This document shows, piece after piece, positions 1 through 8,096 of a stretch of DNA of 64,000 bases. A program made the position numbers and the translations under genes. The DNA is from Hyphomicrobiaceae bacterium (lineage in GTDB: Bacteria > Pseudomonadota > Alphaproteobacteria > Rhizobiales > Hyphomicrobiaceae): the NCBI GenBank assembly GCA_022844275.1, contig JALHMB010000014.1:1-64000 (forward strand), given 5' to 3'. The notes beneath the pieces are model-generated. The model was given only the letters and a program-made list of their open reading frames with translations. It made no database searches and was not told the DNA's origin. Position 1 is the stretch's first letter; the number at the start of each line of letters is the position of its first letter.

Positions 1-690
1 TCGTCGTCTATGAGGAAAAGGCCCATATTTCCTACATATTGCTTATGGCGACCGCGCCACTCATGCAGGGAAGCCGAGGGGACGCGGTCGCCACGTGCGG
101 CAGGTGGATAGCACTGCCGAGCATCGAAAGCGTAACGAATTCCACTGCGGGTTTCTAGTGGCCGGAGACATTGCCATGTCGACAATCAGAGGACCATCGC
201 ATACGTGCGCGATGCCACGGTTCTCGGGCAGCCCACTGCCATTCTGAATGTTGAGACGGCAGTGGACTTGGCGATCAATAATCGCGAGTTGGGCGAGTGG
301 CCCGTGTTTGCATGAACGAGCCTGCGTTTGATCGGTATCGATGCAGTCCGATCGGTGCGTAGCGCCAACACCGACCGACGCGCGAACCATGCCTCACCCG
401 CTAGACAGAGCATTGGCGTTCTGCGGCATCCGGTGCGCCGATCGCGACGGCCGTCCATTAGTTCGCCATCCGCGTTAGCCGACTTGAGTACTGTGTTGTC
501 ACAACGGCGGGGCAGCCACGCCAATCTGGGTGGCACCGGATGGATGGGATCGGTATGGCCGGCCAAACATTCTCGGCATATTTCCGCACACGGCCTACAC
601 GGAACAATCGCTCAACCTTGGATGTTGTTGGTGCGAGTGCCTGGCGCTCGCGGCAGCACCAAATGGCGTTTGCGTTGAAAGGAAGATCTC
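1..690. other. No convincing gene; left-edge non-coding or decayed stretch
   Basis: I see no gene with a good start, ribosome site and family match here. The only stretch that reads like protein is a plus-strand frame open from 136 to 315, containing the phrase IAYVRDATVLGQPTAILN and ending at a TGA at 313-315. It has no ATG near its beginning, so it could be the tail of a decayed gene. I do not recognise the family. Confidence 0.4.
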
Positions 691-1407
691 ATGAAACGTT
701 GCTTCACACCAATTGCAGCGGGGTTGCTTGTCCTCGTCGCTGCTCCCGCCGCGGCGTTCGCGCAGGATGCGATCGTAACCATTGATCTCAATATGCGTGC
801 CGGCCCCTCGACGGACTTTCCGGTTGTCGATGTCGTACCGGGCGGCACTCCGGTGGATGTTCACGGATGTGTCGCCGGCTACAGCTGGTGTGATGTCAGC
901 GCAGATGACAATCGCGGCTGGGTCTCGGCAGCGTACCTGAGTTACGCAGCGCAAGGCTCGTACGTGCCGCTTGTGGAGTATGTGACTGAGTACGATGTCC
1001 CGATCATCAGCTTCTCGGTTGGGAGTTATTGGGATTCATACTATCGGAGCCGCCCCTGGTACGGCGAACGCTCGCGATGGAGCAACCGTTGGGAAGCAAA
1101 TTGGCGCGACATGCGTCACGATCGCCGTAACGACCGCATTGATCGGCGTCTAGATCGCCGGGAGGACCGGGTGGATCGACGCGACGATCGCAGAGACATG
1201 CGCGTTGAGCGTCGCATGGATCGCCGCGAGGCAGCGCAGGACGGAGCGAGAGAACGACGGGTCAATCGGGTCGAGCGCCGCATGGACCGTCGCGACGGCT
1301 TCTCAGAACGGCCGCGTCGCGAAATGCGCGAAATGCAACGCCAGGAGCGGAGCGGACCGCGTTCTGGTGGCGAGCGCATGGAGCGCGGTCAACGAGGTCG
1401 CGACTAG
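691..1407 (+). CDS. Secreted SH3b-domain protein with Arg/Asp-rich tail
   Basis: The ATG at 691 follows AAGGAAG at a normal distance. Residues 1-25 form a signal peptide ending in AFAQ, so the protein is probably periplasmic. Residues about 27-85 look like a bacterial SH3 domain, with the typical NMRAGPSTDFPVVDVVPGG motif and GWVSAAYL at its end; such domains usually bind peptidoglycan or other envelope components. From about residue 115 the chain becomes a low-complexity tail of repeated RRxDRR/RRMDRR units, strongly basic with alternating acidic residues. It is a single gene with no operon partner. The SH3b call is solid. The role of the charged tail is unknown; binding to a polyanion is only a guess. 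Confidence 0.85.
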   Translation: MKRCFTPIAAGLLVLVAAPAAAFAQDAIVTIDLNMRAGPSTDFPVVDVVPGGTPVDVHGCVAGYSWCDVSADDNRGWVSAAYLSYAAQGSYVPLVEYVTEYDVPIISFSVGSYWDSYYRSRPWYGERSRWSNRWEANWRDMRHDRRNDRIDRRLDRREDRVDRRDDRRDMRVERRMDRREAAQDGARERRVNRVERRMDRRDGFSERPRREMREMQRQERSGPRSGGERMERGQRGRD

Positions 1408-1429
1408 TTTTGGGCAACACTGACTTCGG

Positions 1430-1458
1430 CACGAGGAGCCGGCTCCCGGCTCCTCGTG
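1430..1458. terminator. Perfect 13-bp inverted repeat, terminator-like hairpin
   Basis: The arms CACGAGGAGCCGG (1430-1442) and CCGGCTCCTCGTG (1446-1458) are perfect reverse complements with a 3-nt loop, 22 bases after the stop of the SH3 gene. There is no T-run after it, so it may be a processing or attenuating hairpin rather than a classic Rho-independent terminator. Confidence 0.55.
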
Positions 1459-1690
1459 CGCTTGTGTAGCACAAAGGTGGCAAAGCCCGGACTCGGGCAG
1501 TTGCTCACTTCGGAAGATGGGCTGCCAAGCCAAGAAGCCTGTGCAGAAGATGCTTACGTATATGACCGGAAACCACCCCGCGCCTGGGTTCTCGCAGTGC
1601 GGCATAGTCTTTGAGGATCGATGTAGGCCTCGGGTTCGAGGCTCATCTCCACCCGACGCAAGTACCCCCACCCGCGCCGGGTCCGTATTA

Positions 1691-1727
1691 AACCGGCTTC
1701 GCGTTTCCTCCGCGAGCCGGGTTTTTT
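1691..1727 (+). terminator. Rho-independent terminator
   Basis: A GC-rich stem (AACCGGCT...AGCCGGGTT with inner GCG/CGC pairing) is followed directly by six T residues at 1722-1727. This is a classic intrinsic terminator shape for the plus strand. It lies about 280 bases after the SH3 gene and 100 bases before the next gene, so it would insulate the two. The transcript it ends is not clear; a small RNA in 1460-1690 is possible but not seen. Confidence 0.6.
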
Positions 1728-1826
1728 AACACGCGCCTGCGGCCTGATATACGAAACCATGCCGTCATTTAGGGCGTTGTGCTCCTATTCCTTGACCCAG
1801 CCATCGCCAGGAAAAGGAGGGTGATC

Positions 1827-2102
1827 ATGAGTACCCGACCACTGATTGAAACATCCCACTTCGGTCCCGAGACGATGAAGATTGTCGAGCGGGCTTTTGA
1901 CGAAGTATGGGAGCAGATCCGGCATCGCTTCGATGGCGATGCGGACGCTGCGAAGCTTGATCTCGCCAAAGCCATGATTAACGCGGTCGAGGACAACCTG
2001 TCGGCTGTGGAAAGCGTCAAGGTCGCGGCATTGAAGAAAATGCGCCAGCGGTATCCGCAACGCCTCAATGGAAAGTCCGGACTGCCGGCCGGCGATGAAT
2101 GA
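1827..2102 (+). CDS. Small helical hypothetical protein (91 aa)
   Basis: I chose the ATG at 1827 over an in-frame ATG at 1779 because AAGGAGG lies at 1814-1820, six bases upstream. The product is 91 residues, soluble and probably mostly helical, with phrases such as FDEVWEQIRHRF and AMINAVEDNLSAVESVK. There is no signal peptide or membrane segment. I do not recognise a characterised family. The strong ribosome site and protein-like composition make it a credible gene; no function is assigned. Confidence 0.65.
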   Translation: MSTRPLIETSHFGPETMKIVERAFDEVWEQIRHRFDGDADAAKLDLAKAMINAVEDNLSAVESVKVAALKKMRQRYPQRLNGKSGLPAGDE

Positions 2103-2159
2103 CGGCATTACTGTCGGGGACAGGATGCCGGAGCCGCCACTATGCCGAATTATTTGGGC

Positions 2160-2795
2160 ACTCCGCCCTTACATGCAAAAAGCGCCCCGAGCTGCTTTTG
2201 TATTCTTCCTCGGCCGCGCCGGCGCGGCCGAGGGCGGGGATCATTGCGGCTAGATCGAAGCGGTAAGTGCCGGTGATCGCGCACTTGATGTTGCCGAACA
2301 TCGTGTTGAACCAGCGGAACGCCGGAGCCCCACGACGGCCGGAGCCCGTCACAATCGGAACGTGCACTCAGCCGGCGTCGCCGACACCGGTAAGCACGCC
2401 CGTCGGTGACGACGGTAACGCCAGGCGCGACGATGCGCTTGGCGGGGCTCTTTATGCGGCGGCGCGTGAAGCGGGCGCTGCGGCTAAGCTCGATCCGTCG
2501 CGGCCGATCCCTCTCATCGGTCTGTACGGCCACGAAAATCGGCTCCTGCCGGGACTGCCTCGACCGGTCTTGCCGCCGGAGCGCCCACCACCAGCTAGGC
2601 ATCGTCCATCTCGATGCGGCCATCGAGGCGCTCGTTGGATCTGGCGAGCCGCATCGCCTCGTCGAGTTTCAACTTAATCCAGGCGCCTGTCTGCATCACA
2701 CCGAGCCGGCGGGCCAATTCGATGGACGAGATGCCCTGCTCGACTTGTGTGATGAGATACATCGCGCGCAACCAGGTCGTCATGCATTGGGTCAA
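2160..2795 (-). pseudogene. Decayed IS1595-family transposase (frameshifted)
   Basis: Pieces of an ISXO2/IS1595-type DDE transposase are spread over at least two reading frames on the minus strand. In order they are: a piece around 2600-2795 with TWLRAMYLITQVEQGISS and an end GRIEMDDA (the usual first catalytic region reads ...VEVDE); a central piece reading APGVTVVTDG (second Asp region); and a C-terminal piece at about 2230-2330 reading FRWFNTMFGNIKCAITGTY then RFDLAAMIP. No single frame spans the protein and the usual zinc-ribbon N-terminus is not recognisable, so it is inactive. I did not find clear terminal inverted repeats. Confidence 0.75.
2208..2233. repeat. 26-bp perfect palindrome
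   Basis: The half-site CCTCGGCCGCGCC (2208-2220) is followed without a spacer by its exact reverse complement (2221-2233). It lies in the C-terminal part of the decayed transposase. Confidence 0.7.
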
Positions 2796-3169
2796 GATCG
2801 ACGCTGGACATTGGCGTCTGGCGAGACTGCTTCACCTCTGATCCGGACGAGCTCAATCACGAAGCGGGTCGACGCGATGGGCCAAGAGCGGAAGTGCGAT
2901 CCGATCGTGGCCTCGCGTTCGAGACCGACGCGTCATCCCATGTGTGGACGGCATCCTGTTGGCAAGGACTTTTTGGCTTGTCACGACGTGCTGGTCGGTA
3001 GCGCCCATGTGTCCGGCTTCTGCTCGGCGCGAACGCCGATGGGATTCATGCAAGATCAGCTCCCGATCAAAAGCACGCGCTCGAGGCGGCCTGGGATGAA
3101 TGGATTCTGCCGATGTCGGTGGTCCACCGCTTACTGCACGACTTGCCGGGCGGGATCGAGACGACTCGA
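2796..3169. other. Intergenic remnant upstream of the decayed transposase
   Basis: No gene is supported here. Short open frames exist on both strands but none has a ribosome site or family match. It may contain the unrecognisable 5' part of the transposase. Confidence 0.4.
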
Positions 3170-4324
3170 TCAGCAGTTGTGAATTGGCGAGGTAAGATGC
3201 CGTGCGTCGGCATTACGCAAAGCCGGGTCAATGAGAGGTAGCATCTCAAACAGGTCATAAATATTATCGATCTTCGCGCCCACAACGGAAATAATGCTTG
3301 GCGCATCCTGATGCCGAGACACAAAGATTGGCCTTCCGTCGTCTCTCTCATTCTTCGTCAACACTGTCTTGAATTCGAACAGCGACCTCTCGTAACGTAG
3401 CCCAGACAGGCACGGCACATAACGCTGCGCGTCCATCGTCATGTGTTTCCAGCGCGAACTCACCTCCCGACTGGCGACGGCATAGTCCGGGAGACTGCCT
3501 CCGCTGCTGACCCAAGACTTGTGCGGCGTGTAGCGTACGTGAGTGAGGGAATATAGCCGGTCAGCTGGATATGGCATCGTCGAGAAGAAAGGGCCATCCA
3601 TCACGGTAATTGCACATCCAGCGAGTTCCGGCGGCGGCTCAATCAGTGCAATCTCCGCCAGCTCGTGCTTGACGGCGACGGGCTTCAATCCACTCTCCGC
3701 CAGAAGTGTGTTAATGTTGGCGTAGGTGACGTTGAGCACATATCGAGAAGTTATGATCTCCCCTGTCTCGAGTTCAAGCGCAGTGCTATCGGCGCCCGGT
3801 ACAAAGCGTCGTACGCGATTTCCCAGTTTGTACTTCACGCCACATGCATCGAGCCTTTCCGCTAAGCGGTTCCGCAGCACTGCCCAATTGAAGGCAAATT
3901 CTTTGCAAACGAATACATCTTCCACAAGTTCTTGGGAGAATAGACCGAGGTGACGCGCGCTTGCGCGAGCAATGGGCGCACCCATGGATTGAAACATCCT
4001 GCCGAAGCGAGCTGCCGTAACCATCGACCGGCGCGCCGCGATAGCATAGAGCATGTCGAAATCGGCAATGATGGCTTCTTCGAAATCCGCAATGAAGCGC
4101 CGCTGCAGGAGCCGCGATCGGAGTGCCGTAACAAAGCTTCGAGGATAGTGAAAGCCGGCGTGAACCCGGGCCTGGTTCACACGCGAAGCTCGTTGCAGCA
4201 AGCCGTTTTCGGCCTCGATCAACACTACGCGTTCCGTGACGCTCCTCAAGAAGAGCGCCAGCACACAGCCGTAAAACCCGCCACCCACAATCGCGAAGTC
4301 GACATCGGGCTCGCGGTTCTGCAT
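3170..4324 (-). CDS. FAD-dependent oxidoreductase (DadA/DAO-like)
   Basis: The 384-residue product opens with a dinucleotide-binding motif, DFAIVGGGFYGCVLALFL (about residues 9-26), followed by an acidic residue ending strand 2 (VVLIEAENG), as expected for the DAO superfamily that oxidises amines, amino acids or hydroxy acids with FAD. There is no signal peptide, so it is cytoplasmic. A late VVGAKIDNIYDLFE segment fits the second FAD contact. It is the last gene of a tight five-gene minus-strand operon, 13 bases after the glycosyltransferase before it, so it probably acts on a sugar or sugar-linked intermediate of that pathway. The substrate cannot be told from sequence. Confidence 0.85.
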   Translation of the reverse strand: MQNREPDVDFAIVGGGFYGCVLALFLRSVTERVVLIEAENGLLQRASRVNQARVHAGFHYPRSFVTALRSRLLQRRFIADFEEAIIADFDMLYAIAARRSMVTAARFGRMFQSMGAPIARASARHLGLFSQELVEDVFVCKEFAFNWAVLRNRLAERLDACGVKYKLGNRVRRFVPGADSTALELETGEIITSRYVLNVTYANINTLLAESGLKPVAVKHELAEIALIEPPPELAGCAITVMDGPFFSTMPYPADRLYSLTHVRYTPHKSWVSSGGSLPDYAVASREVSSRWKHMTMDAQRYVPCLSGLRYERSLFEFKTVLTKNERDDGRPIFVSRHQDAPSIISVVGAKIDNIYDLFEMLPLIDPALRNADARHLTSPIHNC

Positions 4325-4337
4325 TGCTCGCGCACGC

Positions 4338-5162
4338 TCACGAAGATCTGGGATGGTAAGCCCGGAACGACGTCCTTAGAACGACAGCTACCAAGTTCAG
4401 TAGCGGCCCAAGTCCTGTGATCTTGGTCGGCACGTGCCCATCGCTGGGATAGATGCGTGAGGTCGGTAGTTCCTTTACGGGATAGCCGAGCTGGCTGGCG
4501 CGCACCGTCAGATACGCGAGTAGCTCGTACCTCATGAACACGTCGCGGAACGGCTGCGTGCGCGGGTCCATGAGATATGCCGCCGAATAGGCGCGATAGC
4601 CTTGAGTGGTGTCGGTGAAGAAATGACCGGCCGCCAGGCTGAGAACAGGGGCGTGGAACAAGCGAATTGCGATCAATCGGGAGATTGGAGTATTCTCAGA
4701 TCGTCCACCACGAATGAAGCGCGAGGCCTGTACATAACCAAAGCCCTCGTCCAGCGCACGAAGGAAGTCGGGAATGGTTTCCACGCCATCCTTTCCATTG
4801 CCGTCGATCGTGACGATGCCCTTGTAGTTTTCCGCTAGCGCCCAAGCATAGCCGCACCTGAGCTGGGCAGAAAGCTTTCCCGGGCCGGTCTTCGTCAGGA
4901 GTGCGCGAGCACCCACAGATCTCAGATAGTCGTGATCGAGAGAGCCATCGGTCGATCCGCCATCGACGATGACAGTATCGGTCATGCCCGTAAGGCCGAG
5001 GTCGCTCATGCGACGAAGCTGCCCTTGAATCCTCTTCCCCTCGTTGAGTACCGGAATGATCGTCACGTAGGGGGTGGTTTTCGCCGCAAAGCTGGCGACC
5101 TTGAATGTCGGAACGGCCCACTTACGTTCGGCGAACACCTCTTTTGGAAAATCTTCTGTCAT
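4338..5162 (-). CDS. Family 2 glycosyltransferase (polyprenyl-phosphate sugar synthase-like)
   Basis: This 274-residue GT2 enzyme has the GT-A fold landmarks: VTIIPVLNEGKRI near residue 33, DTVIVDGGSTDGS near 62, and an acidic motif TIDGNGKDG near 118 where dolichyl-phosphate mannose synthase relatives have DADGQ. The length and lack of strong transmembrane helices suit a soluble or peripheral enzyme that moves a sugar from a nucleotide carrier to a polyprenyl phosphate. Its start overlaps the stop of the preceding gene by four bases, so translation is probably coupled. Together with the divergent GtrA it suggests a lipid-linked sugar that is flipped and transferred outside the membrane. Specificity is unknown. 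Confidence 0.82.
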   Translation of the reverse strand: MTEDFPKEVFAERKWAVPTFKVASFAAKTTPYVTIIPVLNEGKRIQGQLRRMSDLGLTGMTDTVIVDGGSTDGSLDHDYLRSVGARALLTKTGPGKLSAQLRCGYAWALAENYKGIVTIDGNGKDGVETIPDFLRALDEGFGYVQASRFIRGGRSENTPISRLIAIRLFHAPVLSLAAGHFFTDTTQGYRAYSAAYLMDPRTQPFRDVFMRYELLAYLTVRASQLGYPVKELPTSRIYPSDGHVPTKITGLGPLLNLVAVVLRTSFRAYHPRSS

Positions 5163-6160
5163 TGCTCGATCCGAGGACGCCGATCGTCGCTGACGAGATC
5201 AAGGTCGACGTTTATGTCGTTCACCTGATCGAAAAGGTTGAGATTGGCCATTTCGTCGACGATAGTATAGCGGGAGCGGCCTTGCAGCCGCTCGGCAATA
5301 TCCGCAACCCCAATGGCGAGTGTCGTCATCCCCATTGCGATGAAAGCTACAGAACCGCTTTGAACGATCGCAGTCGAGAACCAGCCTGCTTGCACGTCGC
5401 TTTTGAGGAGCAGAATGGCAACCGCGTAGAGGCCGTAGAAAGTCGCCAACACGGCCACAACCGTGGAGAGCGCGGCATAGGCGCGCAAAATGCGCGGAGA
5501 TGAAGTCGATATGAGTTCTTCCAACAGTTCGTAGCGATCGCTGATAGCGGATCGGCGTGGATCGCGTCCGGTTGTGGCCACGGGCCAACGCGCGTACCGC
5601 TCCCCGAACTTTGGCTCAAACCGTAGATCGAGCGTGAACGTCGACCGGGCCACGAGAGCATTCAGCTTGGTCCTCGGCAGTGCGATCGTTTGCAGGTCTT
5701 TATCATTGATGCGATAGGAAGAGACCAGGGCAAGTAGCCAGTGCAAGGAAGTCGGGGACCATCTGTTAGATGCATTGCGGCCGATCACGATCTGCCCACT
5801 GGAGTGGGCCTCCTGGGCGAATGCCGGAATGTCGATGAACTCGAGCTCGGAGAATGATGTCAGCACGACAATGTCGCCGATCGCCTCCGAAGCAGCGATA
5901 GCTCGCCGCTGGTAGATGTTGGCGTCATTGTCGAGCACGATGACGCGAACGTTTTTGCATCTGGAAAGAAGACCTTCGAGCTGCGGGACCAGGCTGCGCT
6001 GCCGCTCTCTGAGTACGTAGACGATCTCCCAATAGCGGAACTTGCTCTCCAGGATATCGACGACCCCTGAAATTTGGTTGACTTCATCGATCGCATTTCG
6101 GTCGGTGGCAAAACAGACCGAAACGAGGAATTCTTCCCGCGAGGGTGTCATTTGATTCAT
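5159..6160 (-). CDS. GT2-like protein with C-terminal membrane anchor
   Basis: I place the start at the ATG at 6160, which overlaps the stop of the upstream gene in an ATGA arrangement. The 333-residue product starts with a GT-A-like region (EEFLVSVCFATDRNAIDEV, then RVIVLDNDANIYQRRAIA and GDIVVLTS) but the canonical DXD motif is weak, so it may be a degenerate or atypical family 2 glycosyltransferase. Residues about 225-290 contain two hydrophobic helices (AAL...YAVAILLL and IVQSGSVAFIAMGMTTLAIGV), as in undecaprenyl-phosphate sugar transferases of the GtrB/ArnC type. It is the third gene of the operon. A membrane-anchored partner to the following GT2 enzyme is plausible. Confidence 0.72.
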   Translation of the reverse strand: MNQMTPSREEFLVSVCFATDRNAIDEVNQISGVVDILESKFRYWEIVYVLRERQRSLVPQLEGLLSRCKNVRVIVLDNDANIYQRRAIAASEAIGDIVVLTSFSELEFIDIPAFAQEAHSSGQIVIGRNASNRWSPTSLHWLLALVSSYRINDKDLQTIALPRTKLNALVARSTFTLDLRFEPKFGERYARWPVATTGRDPRRSAISDRYELLEELISTSSPRILRAYAALSTVVAVLATFYGLYAVAILLLKSDVQAGWFSTAIVQSGSVAFIAMGMTTLAIGVADIAERLQGRSRYTIVDEMANLNLFDQVNDINVDLDLVSDDRRPRIEQ

Positions 6161-6999
6161 CGTGTCACGGCCTTGAGTTGGCGCACGCACGCCTCGGCGC
6201 ACGACAAGACGTTGGCGCTATTGTCAGTGCCGACGGAGCGCATTTCGAGCGAGAACCATCCGCTGTAAGCGGCGCTGAGCAAGCTGCCGGCCGTTGCGGC
6301 AAACGAGTCCTCGCATCGGGGTGCGGGTGCCAAGTGTGGCTCGCTCACGTGAACGTGGGAAATGCGCGTCGCGCCGCGAGTGAAAAGCTCAGCCGCATTC
6401 TCGATCTCACCATTCATGATGAGGGCGCCAATGTCGAAATTCAACGTGACTGCTGGGTGGTCCACCTCATCAGCAAACGCAATCGTTTCGGACAGGGTGT
6501 TGAGGAAATTCGTGCCGTAAGCCACAGGATTGGGCTCGAGCGCTAGGCGCGTACCCGCAGCGAGCGCTTTCTCTCCCAGGCGACGGAAAACATCGCGGGC
6601 GTGCCGCTCCGCCTGCGCGCGCGTCATTCCATCCGGAATGATGCGGTTGCGCGGCGAACCTACGACGAGGTTCGCGATGCTGAGGCGTGCCGCAAGGCTG
6701 ATGGCTCGCTCCAGCCCGTGCTCGAATCGCTTCGACTCCATCTCGCCTCCAAACAAGAAGGCGCCGTTCACGCCAAAGAGAAGCGATTGCATCGAAACGA
6801 GTTCTAGACCAAAGCGCTCGATCTCTTGGCGAAAGGCACTGATCGCAACGGCGGAAGGAGCCATGGCATCCGGTTGATCTGCGAACGCTAAGCCAGGCGC
6901 GATCTCCAGCCCGTTCACACCCGCTTCAGCAAGCCGGGCATAGATCGCAACGCGCTCGCTGGGGTCCCATGCGATGTTCGACACGGCAATCTTGATCAT
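6157..6999 (-). CDS. Sugar phosphate isomerase/epimerase (TIM barrel)
   Basis: The start is the ATG at 6999 (MIKIAVSNIAWDP), which overlaps the stop of the preceding gene; a much longer in-frame extension upstream reads as the shadow of that gene. The 280-residue product is an AP-endonuclease-2/xylose-isomerase-like TIM barrel. Expected metal ligands are visible: LALEPNP (Glu), TLNFDIGAL (Asp), ISHVHVSEP (His) and a final FSLEMRS (Glu). Enzymes of this family isomerise or epimerise sugars or inositols. As second gene of the operon it probably works on the same sugar as the epimerase encoded just upstream. The exact reaction cannot be assigned. Confidence 0.83.
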   Translation of the reverse strand: MIKIAVSNIAWDPSERVAIYARLAEAGVNGLEIAPGLAFADQPDAMAPSAVAISAFRQEIERFGLELVSMQSLLFGVNGAFLFGGEMESKRFEHGLERAISLAARLSIANLVVGSPRNRIIPDGMTRAQAERHARDVFRRLGEKALAAGTRLALEPNPVAYGTNFLNTLSETIAFADEVDHPAVTLNFDIGALIMNGEIENAAELFTRGATRISHVHVSEPHLAPAPRCEDSFAATAGSLLSAAYSGWFSLEMRSVGTDNSANVLSCAEACVRQLKAVTR

Positions 7000-7949
7000 T
7001 TCGGTACCGGCGAGTGAACGAATGACTTGAGCTCGCGGAGCGTCACCTCCTTGTCGAAGAGATAGGGGCTTCGGCCACCGAACTCTTCGGCGAACTCCGA
7101 ACGGATATCCTCTGCAACGCGCGGCGGAGTGGTGTTCTCGAATGTCTCGCCAAGCAGCTCCATGTGAATGTCGGCAGCACGGAGCGGTTCGGAGCAAATG
7201 TTCAAGGTCCGGATGCTTGCTTGAACACAGGTGTCAATATCACGGCCCAGTCTCTCGATATTGTAAAACTGAAAGCGGCTCTCGCTATTGGTGAAAGAGC
7301 GCGCGACGAAGCCTGCTTGTCTGAAGCCGCGCTCCAGTCGTTGGCCTGCCGGCGTGGTTGCCGCAAAGCCTTGCCGATCAAAACGCCACATCGAAAGCTC
7401 GCTATCGAAGTGGAATGCGGCCACGAGAAGCTCACGCGCCTCTTCATCGAATCTCTGCCCCAATGCCAGGAAGCGTTCGTTTGTGACGAAGGAAGGGATG
7501 GGGTTCATTATGTCAAAAATGAAATTCTTCTTGAGGCCGCAGCCAAACAACGCCGGCAGACGAATAACGTGGCAATCAAATGCTTCCATTGCGCGTAATT
7601 CGAGATCGCGGCGATTGCGGCCGTACGCTTTGCTTCGCTCGAATTGCGCAGTGCTCTCGGTGTATCCGGCCGCCATATCGTCGAATACGGCGATCGTCGA
7701 AATGAGCACTAGCCGGCCAATGCGCGCCGATTGCAGAGCCTCGAACAAGAAATCGAGATTTGCAGCATCGGCCTCTGGACGTTTGTTGGCCTCCCACATG
7801 GTCGCGGGTGCGCCAGCGCAGACTACGAGATCGAAGCTGCGACCAGAGATGTCGTTGATGTTCTTGGAGTGATACTTGAAATCGAATTGCCGCTGTCGAG
7901 CCAGCGCTCCGCCTACAAATCCAGTCACCCCAATGAGGCCGGAAAACAT
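6996..7949 (-). CDS. NAD-dependent epimerase/dehydratase (extended SDR)
   Basis: The product starts with a Rossmann motif, GLIGVTGFVGG, immediately after the ATG at 7949; an in-frame ATG at 7982 would add eleven residues and is less likely. Downstream come LVVCAGAPATMWEA, LVLISTIAVFD (catalytic Ser/Thr region) and the active-site Tyr in AYGRNRRDLE, although the usual YxxxK lysine is replaced by arginine. Length (317 aa) fits nucleotide-sugar epimerases and dehydratases. It is the first gene of the five-gene operon and faces the divergent membrane-protein gene across a 147-bp promoter region. A role in preparing an activated sugar is inferred. The altered YxxxK could mean a changed reaction. 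Confidence 0.8.
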   Translation of the reverse strand: MFSGLIGVTGFVGGALARQRQFDFKYHSKNINDISGRSFDLVVCAGAPATMWEANKRPEADAANLDFLFEALQSARIGRLVLISTIAVFDDMAAGYTESTAQFERSKAYGRNRRDLELRAMEAFDCHVIRLPALFGCGLKKNFIFDIMNPIPSFVTNERFLALGQRFDEEARELLVAAFHFDSELSMWRFDRQGFAATTPAGQRLERGFRQAGFVARSFTNSESRFQFYNIERLGRDIDTCVQASIRTLNICSEPLRAADIHMELLGETFENTTPPRVAEDIRSEFAEEFGGRSPYLFDKEVTLRELKSFVHSPVPK

Positions 7950-8096
7950 GCCACGCTCCCAACAGGGAATAGACTGCAGCAATTAGGCGGTATAACGTGC
8001 TGAACAAGCAATAATATATCACTTCGAGCTGGCCCGCGCAAGGCGCGATCTGGATGTTCTAGACGTCGACGGCGCGACTTAGGGATTATTCTTCCA

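Noticed and set aside
1615-1665. tRNA-like GGGTTCGAGGC sequence
   Set aside because: The T-arm does not pair beyond two or three bases and no acceptor or anticodon arm could be built; I also considered a tmRNA end but found no tag sequence.
2406-3182. 258-codon plus-strand open frame
   Set aside because: Overlaps the decayed transposase on the opposite strand and has no family features.
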